Of a stretch of 36,753 nucleotides of DNA, positions 1 through 7,780 are shown one piece after another (position 1 is the stretch's first letter; each line of letters starts with the position of its first letter). Below the pieces are notes generated by a model. The model was not told where the DNA came from and ran no database searches. It saw nothing but the letters and a program-made list of their open reading frames with translations. The position numbers and the translations under genes are program-made. The DNA lies in the NCBI GenBank assembly GCA_026995935.1, contig JALWNK010000057.1, forward strand, positions 1 to 36,753, in the 5' to 3' direction. The stretch is from Deltaproteobacteria bacterium (GTDB lineage: Bacteria > Desulfobacterota > Dissulfuribacteria > Dissulfuribacterales > QOAL01).

Positions 1-1
1 T

Positions 2-898
2 CCCTCATACAGAAAGACCTTTGTTTACGGAAACGTGCTCTTTGAGCGGGGTAATGAGGGAAACAGCCAGATAGTCCACTACGGGGGCGACTCCGGGGAG
101 CTATCAAGGTACCGGAAGGGCACACTCTACTTCTACAACAATACGGTGGTATCCAAAAGGACCTCAAATACCACCATTTTCAGGCTATCAAGCCAGGACG
201 AAACCTGCATTGCCACCAATAATATCTTCTTCGTTACTGCCCCGGGAGGCCATCTTGCCATTTCAAACAGGGACGGGACCGTAAGGCTAAAGAACAACTG
301 GCTAAAGGCAGGCTGGGTGAAAAGCCACGAGGGCTCAGGCTTTTCAGGAGAAATCGTGAATCTTGGCGGAAATATTTCAGGAAACGCTCCGGGCTTTGTG
401 GGCCTTTCGTCAATGGATCTAGGGCTCACCCTGGGCTCTTCATGCGTAAATGCAGGAACTGCCAATATTCCAGGAGCCTCCCCTGACCATCCAGTGAATT
501 TTCAGTACAGGAAACACCAGGCAGCCGAACCAAGGCCCAAGGCGGGAGCAATGGATATCGGGGCATTTGAGAGGGCTCAGGTCCAGTCAAACAGGAATCC
601 TGTTATAAACTCCTTTACTGCTGTCCCTGTTACAGTCAGCAACCCTGGCATTTTCATACAGTTTTCCGCACAGGCAAGCGACCCTGACGGAGACAACCTC
701 CTTTACAAGATTGAATTCGGGGATGGCACAGTCGATTTCAAGAAAAGCCCTGGCCACAGGTACTGGAAAAAGGGGCAATACCATGTGGTGCTCACAGTCT
801 CTGATGGAAAAGGGGGAGAGGCAAAAAGGGCACTTGATGTAACAGTAAACGACAAGCCCCCAAGTGCGCCCAAAAAGCTTTCGGGGAAAAAGCAATAG
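2..898 (+). CDS. Secreted parallel beta-helix protein with C-terminal PKD domain (5' end outside window)
   Basis: The reading frame is open to the window edge, so only the C-terminal 298 residues are seen; a GTG at 35 is not needed as a start. The first part has the short repeated strand-turn pattern of right-handed parallel beta-helix proteins (runs such as GTLYFYNNTVVSKR and CIATNNIFFV) and ends in a DIGAFE motif common at the end of polysaccharide-lyase-like helices. The last ~90 residues form a PKD domain (NPVINSF, DPDGD, FGDGT, GQYHVVLTVSDGKGG). PKD domains usually mediate carbohydrate or protein contacts outside the cell. Substrate unknown; a polysaccharide-active or surface role is inferred. 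A second beta-helix protein lies at 22154-23455. Confidence 0.75.
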   Translation, partial: PSYRKTFVYGNVLFERGNEGNSQIVHYGGDSGELSRYRKGTLYFYNNTVVSKRTSNTTIFRLSSQDETCIATNNIFFVTAPGGHLAISNRDGTVRLKNNWLKAGWVKSHEGSGFSGEIVNLGGNISGNAPGFVGLSSMDLGLTLGSSCVNAGTANIPGASPDHPVNFQYRKHQAAEPRPKAGAMDIGAFERAQVQSNRNPVINSFTAVPVTVSNPGIFIQFSAQASDPDGDNLLYKIEFGDGTVDFKKSPGHRYWKKGQYHVVLTVSDGKGGEAKRALDVTVNDKPPSAPKKLSGKKQ

Positions 899-903
899 AA
901 TGA

Positions 904-927
904 AAGGGCCGGCCTTCAAAGGCCCTT
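904..927 (+). terminator. Weak hairpin after the beta-helix/PKD gene
   Basis: A perfect 7-bp inverted repeat, AAGGGCC at 904-910 and GGCCCTT at 921-927 with a 10-nt loop, starts 5 nt after the stop codon. There is no T-tract, so it is either a poor intrinsic terminator or an mRNA end-protecting hairpin. Confidence 0.35.
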
Positions 928-946
928 CTGAAATGTGTGCCTTGTT

Positions 947-1270
947 ATGGGGCCGAAGTTGCTGTTAGGTTTCGAAGTGACTGACAGGACAAAGAAAATT
1001 GCCATGGCCTACGGATCATGGGTCACGGTATTTTTTCTTATCGCTCTTTATGGGGCCTTGTTTTCTGGCCACGGGGAATACGGGGTGTCCGCACACTTGT
1101 GGTTAACAATTACTGGTATGCCGTTTTCTTTTATTTCCTGGATCGCGCCACATGGTACAGTTCTGGGTGTCGTCGTTGCAGGTGTTGCTGGAATTATTCA
1201 GTGGTGCGCTATCTCCGAATTCTGGGCATGGTGTGACAAAAGAAAAGGTGACGGAGAAATTCAACCCTAA
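947..1270 (+). CDS. Small membrane protein, probable gene-cassette cargo
   Basis: 107 residues from ATG 947 (a GTG at 935 would add four). Three hydrophobic stretches are visible: GSWVTVFFLIALYGALF, LWLTITGMPFSFISWIA and GTVLGVVVAGVAGIIQWCAI, followed by a charged tail (CDKRKGDGE). I do not recognise a family. The start codon lies just inside a GTTATGG sequence and the stop codon overlaps the left end of an attC-like site, the arrangement typical of promoterless integron cassettes that often carry small membrane proteins. No good ribosome binding site is seen, also common for cassettes. Function unknown. Confidence 0.5.
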   Translation: MGPKLLLGFEVTDRTKKIAMAYGSWVTVFFLIALYGALFSGHGEYGVSAHLWLTITGMPFSFISWIAPHGTVLGVVVAGVAGIIQWCAISEFWAWCDKRKGDGEIQP

Positions 1271-1330
1271 CAAGGTAATATTACTCGGACGCTCTGTTTC
1301 ACTGCGCGCCGTTGAATTGCGCCGTTAACG
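1265..1330 (+). other. attC-like integron recombination site (degenerate)
   Basis: The site begins CCCTAACAAGG (1265-1275, R''-like) and ends GCCGTTAACG (1321-1330, R'-like, GTT at 1324-1326). Between them CGGACGC (1286-1292) can pair with GCGCGCCG (1304-1311) with the extra bases typical of attC stems. Core spacing of about 55 nt fits short attC sites. The outer boxes deviate from RYYYAAC and GTTRRRY, so it may be a relic or a chance resemblance. Confidence 0.35.
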
Positions 1331-1357
1331 CCAGTTTCTTGCCAAAAAAATAATTTT

Positions 1358-1383
1358 GACCTAAAATATATTAGGTCTTTTTT
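1358..1383 (+). terminator. Rho-independent terminator
   Basis: GACCTAA (1358-1364), 6-nt loop AATATA, TTAGGTC (1371-1377), then six T. It insulates the secreted-protein gene at 1459 from upstream transcription. A-rich bases on the left side could let it work on the minus strand too. Confidence 0.75.
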
Positions 1384-1458
1384 GTTGTCACGTGGAACCA
1401 TTGGCGTTTTGTGTCCAAAGATGGCCCTTTCTTGCGGCCAGTTTTTAAAGGAGGAGAC

Positions 1459-2817
1459 ATGCAAAGGCTGACAGGTTCACTCTTGGTTTTCTTGTTTGTA
1501 GTGGTTTCAAGTGTCCAGGCAGCCGTGCCAACCAGTGATAACTGGGATGACGGAAAGCTTCACAACTGGAGACGCAATACCGCCTGGACCGAGGTTTCGG
1601 TTGCTTCCAGTGGAGGTCATCCAGGGGGATACCTTCTTTCAGCGAGTAATCCAGAAGGAAACCCGTCCCGCACAATCGGAGCAGCAACAGAAGAAGACAG
1701 ATACACAGGCAATTATACTGCGGCAAAAATAGGAAGGGTGGCCTTTGACCTCAATCTGCTCTCAGGCAGTTTTGAGTGGATTTGGCTTCGTTTGAGGTAC
1801 CATGATTCTACCTATAACGGATGGTATTACCCGCTTCCAATAAAGAAGATGCCTTATGGCAGATGGCTCCATTACGAGGTGGTTTTTGATCCCAACTGGA
1901 GCGATGCCCAGGCCAAGGCCGCAGGTTGGAAGCAGGAATCAAATAGCGCCTCCTTTCGTGATACCATGTCCGATGTCTATACCCTGGAGATTCGTCTCTT
2001 TTCCATGGATGTAAACAGCACCAAACTGGGCATAGACAACTTCGCTATTTTCTCCTCAGGCTCAAATGCCACCGCTACACCCAAGGGCGGTTCAACAGAG
2101 ATTCAGGAGAAATTCACGGGTTGGTGGTACAACAAAAACGAGCAAGGTACAGGCCTTGCCCTTGAGATACAGGGCAAGAGGCTCTTTGCCGCATGGTTCA
2201 TTTTTGATGAAGAGGGCAGAACCAGCTGGTACACCACCGGTGGCAATATGACCAGTGACACCACCTACCAGGGCGATGTCTTTAAGTGGGAAGGGTGGCC
2301 ATGGGGTCAGGCCTATCAGCAACCGGTAAGGGAGAAAGTGGGAACGACCACTTTGAACCTGAACCAGGGTGCAGAGGACACGGTGACTTACACCGGAATC
2401 AGTGACAACGTAACAGAATCCAAGACGTTGACCTCGTTCATGGCCGATTTTGCACCAGGCGACAAGGATCCAAGAAACCTGACAGGCTGGTGGTATGACC
2501 CCAATTACGAAGGCATGGGCTTCTTTATTGATGCAAGAGGCGGAAAGATGGCGATGGTCTGGTACAACTACCGAAACGATAAAAGTTCAAGGTGGTGGAC
2601 CTCAAGCGGTCCCTTTTCAAGCAATGCAACCACATATACAGGTACTCTGGATGGCTGGAAAAACGGTCAATGTTTTGCGTGTCCCTACCAGCAGCCTGAG
2701 CTTGTGGAGGGTGAAGGTGGAAATATTACAATGGAGTTTATTGATTCAGCCCATGCAACCATTGCTGTGAATGGAACCACGCTTAATATAGAAAGATTCA
2801 ACATTCCGGCCTTTTGA
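1459..2817 (+). CDS. Secreted protein with jelly-roll-like domain and two GWWY repeats
   Basis: Start ATG 1459 is chosen because AAAGGAGGAGA ends 3 nt upstream and the product then opens with a clean signal peptide (MQRLTGSLLVFLFVVVSSVQA). An upstream in-frame GTG at 1411 would bury it. 452 residues. The first ~190 mature residues look like a lectin/jelly-roll sandwich ending GIDNFAIF. Then come two tandem repeats of ~70-100 residues, each opening GWWY(N/D)xN(E/Y)xGxG, with a middle WxxF/Y...W block and ending in YQQP. Probably surface or extracellular binding; no catalytic motif recognised. Its last 25 codons recur, diverged, at 3975-4049, so a second copy once existed here. Confidence 0.75.
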   Translation: MQRLTGSLLVFLFVVVSSVQAAVPTSDNWDDGKLHNWRRNTAWTEVSVASSGGHPGGYLLSASNPEGNPSRTIGAATEEDRYTGNYTAAKIGRVAFDLNLLSGSFEWIWLRLRYHDSTYNGWYYPLPIKKMPYGRWLHYEVVFDPNWSDAQAKAAGWKQESNSASFRDTMSDVYTLEIRLFSMDVNSTKLGIDNFAIFSSGSNATATPKGGSTEIQEKFTGWWYNKNEQGTGLALEIQGKRLFAAWFIFDEEGRTSWYTTGGNMTSDTTYQGDVFKWEGWPWGQAYQQPVREKVGTTTLNLNQGAEDTVTYTGISDNVTESKTLTSFMADFAPGDKDPRNLTGWWYDPNYEGMGFFIDARGGKMAMVWYNYRNDKSSRWWTSSGPFSSNATTYTGTLDGWKNGQCFACPYQQPELVEGEGGNITMEFIDSAHATIAVNGTTLNIERFNIPAF

Positions 2818-2944
2818 TAAGGGGGTTCAATAGAAGAGCCTGCTTATCCAGACCGAGCCGAGTATCCCTGCCGCATCTGCAAGAAGTGCGGCGCTCAAGG
2901 CGTTTCTTGTCTCCCTTATGCCAACGGAGCCAAAGTAGACGGCA
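2807..2944. repeat. 138-bp direct repeat, copy A (3'-end duplication scar)
   Basis: Matches 4039-4176 at a constant offset of 1232 with two mismatches that I count by eye, both near the middle-right (GTTTCTTG versus GTGCCTTG). It contains the last codons and stop of the secreted-protein gene and, on the minus strand, the last ~39 codons of the SpmAB-type gene. Confidence 0.9.
2827..2944 (-). pseudogene. Orphan 3' fragment of the spmAB-like gene
   Basis: On the minus strand this piece encodes the same C-terminus as the intact gene at 4059-5366 (ending LLADAAGILGSVWISRLFY and stop). It is cut off at 2944, where homology ends. It has no start or upstream part, so it is a dead fragment carried by the duplication. 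Confidence 0.8.
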
Positions 2945-3151
2945 GAACGTGACTGTTGGTCTCTTTAGAGCCCTGGATTACAGGTGCTGTACTGTATATC
3001 AACCGGAATAGCGTGTTTTTTTTCAGTGTTTTTTGGCAAGTCTCCCACCACTTTAGGGCGACAATTTAGAGAGGCTATTTTTAAATGCATTGAAAAATTC
3101 AGGTTTTCGGGCCTCCTGCCGATATATCAGTAAAATAAAAAAGGAGGCCTT

Positions 3152-3724
3152 ATGAACTACTACAAGCCAAAGAGCATCTATGGAATCGCAGTATTTTTTG
3201 TATTAATCTGTTCTTCTATTCTAACTACGGGTGATTCTTATGCCGGGTGGATTTCAAAGGGTGTCAACTTCGTTTCAAACATAAAATCAGCGCATGGTCC
3301 ATCTCATTCACATTCTGGTTATGTCTCCAATCGGGGCCCCGGATCAAATGACGGTAGAGTTCAAAAGGCCCATCAGGATCATCCAGAACTTGCCAAAAAG
3401 GTCGATGCTGTAATGGAAAAGCTCACTGCGCTCCATGACGAGGTGAAGTCAGCAAATTGCAGAACATGCAACAATACAGCAGGTACCCTCGCCAATGCAA
3501 AGGCCGAGGTCTTTTCCATATACCGGACCCTTGCAGGGGAGGTGCCCTATAATGAAAAAGACAAGGTGGAAAGGATTTTCAAATATTTTAGCAAGAACTT
3601 TGACGATAGGCTTAAATGGGGATTCCAGCAAAATGCCCAAGGCCAGAAGTGGTTAAAACGCTGGCAGGATATAAAGGCAGAGTTTAACTCCCTTAAGCCT
3701 GAAATATTGAAAGTAGCGAAATAA
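3152..3724 (+). CDS. Secreted hypothetical protein
   Basis: 190 residues; a strong AAAAAGGAGG site sits a few nt before ATG 3152. Residues 1-31 form a signal peptide (IYGIAVFFVLICSSILTTGDSYAG). The mature protein is hydrophilic and helical, with a His/Ser-rich N-terminal stretch (GPSHSHSGY) and one CRTC pair near residue 103 that is not followed by His, so it is not a c-type heme site and more likely a disulfide or redox pair. Family not recognised. It stands alone between the two repeat copies and has its own strong terminator. Confidence 0.6.
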   Translation: MNYYKPKSIYGIAVFFVLICSSILTTGDSYAGWISKGVNFVSNIKSAHGPSHSHSGYVSNRGPGSNDGRVQKAHQDHPELAKKVDAVMEKLTALHDEVKSANCRTCNNTAGTLANAKAEVFSIYRTLAGEVPYNEKDKVERIFKYFSKNFDDRLKWGFQQNAQGQKWLKRWQDIKAEFNSLKPEILKVAK

Positions 3725-3769
3725 CAAAAAGAACCAGTACTACATTGGAAAGCATGTCAAATTCCTGTG

Positions 3770-3793
3770 GGGGGCATAAGCCCCCTTTTTTTT
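3770..3793 (+). terminator. Strong rho-independent terminator
   Basis: GGGGGC, loop ATAA, GCCCCC, then eight T (3786-3793), 45 nt after the stop of the secreted hypothetical gene. Confidence 0.9.
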
Positions 3794-3974
3794 ATGGGCA
3801 CACTAATGAATTTCAGTTCCCTCACTTTGACTTTACCTTGGGTCTAGGCGTCAGGTATCGGTTGTTCTTGTCCTTGGCCGCAAATATTTTTTTGAGTAAT
3901 TCAGTCCGTCTGCGCCTCTTCATTTAATAAGGCAGGCAGGAGAATTTTTAACCAGACCCCAACATCACATCCAC
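3794..3974. other. Spacer with a possible short minus-strand ORF
   Basis: No convincing gene. On the minus strand 3923-3822 could encode 33 very basic residues (starts MKRRRRTELLKKIFAAKDK), but there is no ribosome binding site and no recognised family. It may be a decayed fragment left by the rearrangement that made the flanking repeats. Confidence 0.25.
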
Positions 3975-4049
3975 GATTCAGCCCATGCAACCTCTACTTT
4001 GAACGAAACCACGTTTCAGATAGAGAAATTCAATATCTCGGCCTTTTGA
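3975..4049 (+). pseudogene. Remnant 3' end of a second GWWY-repeat protein gene
   Basis: Reads DSAHATSTLNETTFQIEKF plus NISAF and stop, clearly related to the intact gene's DSAHATIAVNGTTLNIERF plus NIPAF, but no upstream coding part is present. It runs directly into repeat copy B. The coding tail is much more diverged than the repeat behind it. Confidence 0.75.
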
Positions 4050-4176
4050 TAAGGGGGTTCAATAGAAGAGCCTGCTTATCCAGACCGAGCCGAGTATCCC
4101 TGCCGCATCTGCAAGAAGTGCGGCGCTCAAGGCGTGCCTTGTCTCCCTTATGCCAACGGAGCCAAAGTAGACGGCA
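4039..4176. repeat. 138-bp direct repeat, copy B
   Basis: Partner of 2807-2944. This copy includes the genuine 3' end of the spmAB-like gene on the minus strand and so marks the ancestral locus. Confidence 0.9.
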
Positions 4177-5366
4177 AGCACGTAAAAGGTGGTTTCTGTG
4201 GAGCCTTGCATTACGGAGACCACGAAAGAGAGGAAGCTGTCCGGGTTTTTTGAGACGATTTCAGACATGATTCCAAAGGCCCCGCTTCCTGAAAGGGGCC
4301 GCATGAGAGCCATGGCCAGGGCCTCTGGGGGCATGCCTATAACCCCGACAACAGGTGAAAGCGCACCTATTATCATGTCCATGGCCCCGCTGGCCCTGAG
4401 CATGCCTATGGCCACAAAGATTGCAACCATAAAGGGAATGATTTTTATGGCAGTGTCAAAGCCCTCTCTTGCGCCAACGGTCAGGCTCTCATAGACCTTA
4501 ACTCCCCTGAGATACCCGTAAACAAGGAAAAAACAGATGAGAACGGGAATGAGCCAGCCTGAAAGGTGTCCAATGGTGTCAACGGACAAGGTCATTGTTC
4601 CCCCTGTCTTGAAAAGGCGCAAAAGTGTTGCAGCCAAGAATGCGAAAACGGCTATGGCCACAAGGACTTTCCCTGCCCGTGAGCATGAAGGGGTTCGGCA
4701 TGATGCCTCCCTCTCCTCGTCCTGTTTTCCTGTGATGGTCTTTGAAACCTCCGCCTCTGAAAGACCTTCTTCCAGGCCTCTTTTTTCAAACCACTTTGCG
4801 GCAGCTATTGCCACTGCAGTAGAAAGCATGGTTGCAAGAATGGTTGGAAGCAGTATGGCAGCAGGCCGCTGGGCCCCTGCTGCCGCCCTTACCGTTATCA
4901 CGCCAAGGGGAAGCAGGGTGACATTTGAGGTATTTATTGCCAGAAACAGGCACATGGCGTTTGTGGCAACACCCTTTCGGGAGGAGAGCCTGTTAAGCTC
5001 CTTCATGGCCTTTATGCCCATGGGAGTGGCAGCATTTCCAAGACCCAGGGCATTGGCGGACATGTTCATTATCATGGCGGACATGGCAGGATGATCGGGT
5101 GGAACCTGTGGAAAGAGCCTGACCATTACAGGGCGTATGAACCTGGCTATGGCCCTTAGCATTCCGCCATCTTCTGCCACCTTCATAAGTCCCAGCCACA
5201 GGGCCATGGGGCCAATGAGGTTGATTGCAAGGGTAACAGCGGCCTTTGCAGAATCAAAGGAGGCCTTGGTGACTGCGTCCATCTTTCCTGTATAGGCTGC
5301 CGTGATGGTTGCAACAAGGATCATTCCCAGCCAGATACCATTTATGGCAGCAGGTTTCTCGTTCAT
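4059..5366 (-). CDS. Fused SpmA-SpmB spore-maturation-type membrane protein
   Basis: 435 residues, multi-pass. The N-terminal half matches SpmA-type proteins (GPMALWLGLMKVAEDGG, ANALGLGNAATPMGIKAM, AINTSNVTLLPLGVI) and the C-terminal half SpmB (GFDTAIKIIPFMVAIFVAIGMLRASGAMD, GSGAFGIM, MQGSTETTFYVLAVYFGSVG). Both halves are of the nucleoside-recognition/gate type (PF07670). In Bacillus the two are separate genes needed for spore-core dehydration; fused versions are common in non-sporulating Gram-negatives, where the transported solute is unknown. AGGAAGGAG precedes the ATG. Divergent from the ferredoxin/cytochrome genes and convergent with 3152-3724. Confidence 0.88.
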   Translation of the reverse strand: MNEKPAAINGIWLGMILVATITAAYTGKMDAVTKASFDSAKAAVTLAINLIGPMALWLGLMKVAEDGGMLRAIARFIRPVMVRLFPQVPPDHPAMSAMIMNMSANALGLGNAATPMGIKAMKELNRLSSRKGVATNAMCLFLAINTSNVTLLPLGVITVRAAAGAQRPAAILLPTILATMLSTAVAIAAAKWFEKRGLEEGLSEAEVSKTITGKQDEEREASCRTPSCSRAGKVLVAIAVFAFLAATLLRLFKTGGTMTLSVDTIGHLSGWLIPVLICFFLVYGYLRGVKVYESLTVGAREGFDTAIKIIPFMVAIFVAIGMLRASGAMDMIIGALSPVVGVIGMPPEALAMALMRPLSGSGAFGIMSEIVSKNPDSFLSFVVSVMQGSTETTFYVLAVYFGSVGIRETRHALSAALLADAAGILGSVWISRLFY

Positions 5367-5389
5367 GGTCTCCTTCCTAAACAGAGATG

Positions 5390-5403
5390 TTGACCTAAGT
5401 CAA
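5390..5403. promoter_or_regulatory. FNR/CRP-family-like palindrome in the divergent promoter region
   Basis: TTGACCTAAGTCAA is a perfect TTGAC-N4-GTCAA palindrome, close to the FNR consensus TTGAT-N4-ATCAA. It lies 24 nt from the spmAB start and 69 nt from the ferredoxin start, so it could serve either gene set. Assignment to a specific regulator (FNR, HcpR and others) is inference. Confidence 0.45.
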
Positions 5404-5433
5404 TGATGGAAGTGAAATAGTGTATATTTTAGA

Positions 5434-5447
5434 TTGATTTAGTCCAA
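5434..5447. promoter_or_regulatory. Second, degenerate FNR-like box
   Basis: TTGATTTAGTCCAA has one consensus half (TTGAT) and one weak half, 25 nt before the ferredoxin start. It strengthens the case for anaerobic control of the ferredoxin/cytochrome genes but is weak alone. Confidence 0.3.
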
Positions 5448-5471
5448 TTCCAAAAAGGAAGGTCAAAAACC

Positions 5472-6215
5472 ATGAAGATAATGCGAAAGATCATACAAAT
5501 AGATGAGGAGCTCTGTAATGGCTGCGGACAATGCGTCCCTGCCTGTGAAGAGGGGGCCATAGAGATAGTAAACGGCAAGGCAAGGCTTGTTGCAGAAAAG
5601 TACTGTGATGGTCTCGGGGCCTGTCTCGGAGAGTGCCCAACAGGGGCGCTAAAGATAGTTGAGCGAGAGGCAGAGGATTTTGATGAGGAGGCAGTTCATG
5701 AGTATCTTTCAAGGAAAAAGGCAGAAAAGGCCCAGCCAGTTGTCCGGGCTTGCCCGTCCTCAAAGGTCATGAATCTTGGGCCTTCAACCTGTGAATGTGC
5801 CAACAGGCCCGATTTTCTAAAGGAAAAAGAGTCCCTTCTCGGCCACTGGCCCATACAGATTCGCCTGATCCCTCCCCATGCCCCCTTTCTTAAAGACGGG
5901 GACCTTCTCGTGGTTGCTGACTGCGCGGCCGTTGCCTGTCCAGATTTTCATGAGAGGTTTGTCGGGGGCAAGATCATCCTCATGGGTTGTCCCAAGTTTG
6001 ATGATCAGCAGGAATATGTTGAAAAATTCAAGGAAATATTTATAAAAAATAATATATCATCTCTTTCAACAGTGATAATGGAGGTGCCTTGCTGCTCCAC
6101 AATGCTTGGGATATTGAAGCGCGCGCTCAGGGAGGCGGGCAAGGATCACGCTATAAACTACACGGTTGTCGGCATCAAAGGACCAATCCTGAAGGAAGGG
6201 GTCGAAAGACATTGA
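5472..6215 (+). CDS. 4Fe-4S ferredoxin-type protein
   Basis: 247 residues. AAGGAAGG lies 9 nt before ATG 5472; ATG 5481 is an alternative. Two cluster motifs occupy residues ~15-60: CNGCGQC..C and a second with spacing CDGLGACLGEC. Downstream is a separate ~150-residue Cys-containing domain (ACPSS, STCEC, VADCAAVACPDF, MGCPKFDD, EVPCCS) without a heme motif; such proteins occur widely in strict anaerobes as soluble electron carriers or maturation factors of uncertain role. No signal peptide, so cytoplasmic. It is followed after 96 nt by the octaheme cytochrome, but the two are in different compartments, so direct electron exchange is unlikely. Confidence 0.8.
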   Translation: MKIMRKIIQIDEELCNGCGQCVPACEEGAIEIVNGKARLVAEKYCDGLGACLGECPTGALKIVEREAEDFDEEAVHEYLSRKKAEKAQPVVRACPSSKVMNLGPSTCECANRPDFLKEKESLLGHWPIQIRLIPPHAPFLKDGDLLVVADCAAVACPDFHERFVGGKIILMGCPKFDDQQEYVEKFKEIFIKNNISSLSTVIMEVPCCSTMLGILKRALREAGKDHAINYTVVGIKGPILKEGVERH

Positions 6216-6311
6216 AGTGATTTTTTCATCTGAGGACGGGAACACAATTTACTTTTGAATAATATTAAATTAAAATTTAACAAACCAAAAAAGGAGAAAG
6301 GAGAAGGAGCA

Positions 6312-7616
6312 ATGAAGAAGAGTTTTTGCTATGCAAGTTCAGTTGCGGTCTTCTTTGTTGTCAGTCTCTTTGCAGGCACCCTTTACGCCGGAAATGCCTG
6401 TATTGACTGTCACAAGAAGATTTCCCCTGGACAGGTGAAGGACTGGTCTGTCAGCAAGCACGCTGAAAATGACGTTACCTGTGATGTTTGTCATGGGAGC
6501 GCCCACAAAAGTGCAAAGGACGTGGACAAGGCTGTGCTGCCCGATGAGCATAAGTGTGCCGAGTGCCACGAGGAACAGTTCAACTCCTTCAAGAAGGGAA
6601 AGCACCAGTTTGGATGGACCTCTATGAACGCCCTGCCCATAACCCATGTTGAGCCTGACGAGCTCATGGAAGGCGGAAAGGGTTGCGGCGGCTGCCACAA
6701 CATGGGAATCAAGACCGAGGCACAGAAGAAGGAGCAGCATACCAAGGGTTACCGTTACCAGAACAACTCCTGCGACGAGTGCCACACACGCCATTCCTTC
6801 TCAAAGAAGGAGGCCCAGAACCCCAGGGCATGCCAGCAGTGCCACATGGGTTACGACCATCCCCAGTGGGAGATGTGGTCCCATTCAAAGCATGGAGAGC
6901 GTTACTTTGCTAAGGTACAGGGTGATCTTCCAAAGGATGCCCAGGCCCCCACTTGTCAGTTCTGCCACCTGCCAAATGGAACCCATGAGAACAGGACAGC
7001 CTGGGGATTTCTCGGGGTACGCCTGCCCATTGAGGACAAGGAGTGGGCAAACGCACAGCTTGCGCTTCTCAAGGCACTTGGCGTGATAAACCCTGAGACA
7101 GGAAAGCCAACTGCACGCCTTGACGCTGTAAAGGCCGTTCAGCTGGCAAGGCTTGATCAGAAGTCCTGGGAGACCGAAAGGGAAAAGATGATTAAAAGGT
7201 GCACCACATGCCACTCTGAAAAGTATGTACGCGCTCAGTTGGAGATGGGTGATGAGATGATCAAGAAGACCACCATCCTTCTTGCAGAGGGCATTAATAT
7301 TGTGGCAGACCTCTACAAGGATGGAATTCTCAAAAAACGCGCAAGCCAGCCCTTTGCATATCCTGATTTCCTCTACTTTATGAGGACGGATTATTCAAAG
7401 GCGGGAAGCGACAGCTACAAGAACATGGACAAGAATGTCGCTTACATCGAGCAGGTCCTGTTCCAGATGTACATGAAGCACAGGATGCGCGCATATCAGG
7501 GATTTTTCCACGTAAATCCAGACTATGCCTACTGGTACGGCTGGGCCCAGATGACCAAGGACCTTGGCGAGATCAGGGAGCTTGCCAACCAGATGAGGGC
7601 AAACCACAAGAAGTAG
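6312..7616 (+). CDS. Periplasmic octaheme cytochrome c, hydroxylamine-oxidoreductase family
   Basis: Start ATG 6312 follows AAAGGAGAAGGAG and gives a signal peptide (residues 1-26, ending TLYAG); earlier in-frame codons from 6255 are not needed. 434 residues with exactly eight CXXCH motifs: 30-34, 57-61, 82-86, 125-129, 154-158, 174-178, 215-219 and 297-301. The count, the spacing with a long heme-free stretch before heme 8, and the helical Tyr/Trp-rich C-terminus match the HAO/octaheme family. By family order the fourth heme (CGGCH) would be catalytic. Anaerobe homologues usually reduce nitrite or hydroxylamine. I cannot decide by eye whether the HAO cross-linking Tyr is present. No membrane quinol-oxidising partner is adjacent. 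Confidence 0.85.
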   Translation: MKKSFCYASSVAVFFVVSLFAGTLYAGNACIDCHKKISPGQVKDWSVSKHAENDVTCDVCHGSAHKSAKDVDKAVLPDEHKCAECHEEQFNSFKKGKHQFGWTSMNALPITHVEPDELMEGGKGCGGCHNMGIKTEAQKKEQHTKGYRYQNNSCDECHTRHSFSKKEAQNPRACQQCHMGYDHPQWEMWSHSKHGERYFAKVQGDLPKDAQAPTCQFCHLPNGTHENRTAWGFLGVRLPIEDKEWANAQLALLKALGVINPETGKPTARLDAVKAVQLARLDQKSWETEREKMIKRCTTCHSEKYVRAQLEMGDEMIKKTTILLAEGINIVADLYKDGILKKRASQPFAYPDFLYFMRTDYSKAGSDSYKNMDKNVAYIEQVLFQMYMKHRMRAYQGFFHVNPDYAYWYGWAQMTKDLGEIRELANQMRANHKK

Positions 7617-7643
7617 CCGGCATCGGCTAAAATGGATATGATG

Positions 7644-7670
7644 AAAGGGGCCTGACGGCCCCTTTTCTTT
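7644..7670 (+). terminator. Rho-independent terminator after the octaheme cytochrome
   Basis: AAAGGGGCC (7644-7652), loop TGAC, GGCCCCTTT (7657-7665), then a T-rich run TCTTT. Confidence 0.9.
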
Positions 7671-7780
7671 TGTTTCCCCTTGTTTCCCCTTCCTCTTCTT
7701 GCCAATGTGTCAACGGCCACCTAATATAGTGCGGTCTTAACACGCTGTTATTTTGCGTACCCAGGCAGGCATAATTTCAT

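Noticed and set aside
3745-3927. 60-codon plus-strand ORF after the secreted hypothetical gene
   Set aside because: It spans a strong terminator hairpin and has no ribosome site or family pattern.
4537-5094. Plus-strand ORF of 185 codons inside the spmAB-like gene
   Set aside because: Antisense to a well-supported membrane protein; low-complexity translation with no motif.
5472-7616. Ferredoxin and octaheme cytochrome as direct electron partners
   Set aside because: One is cytoplasmic and the other exported; co-transcription does not imply contact without a membrane link.
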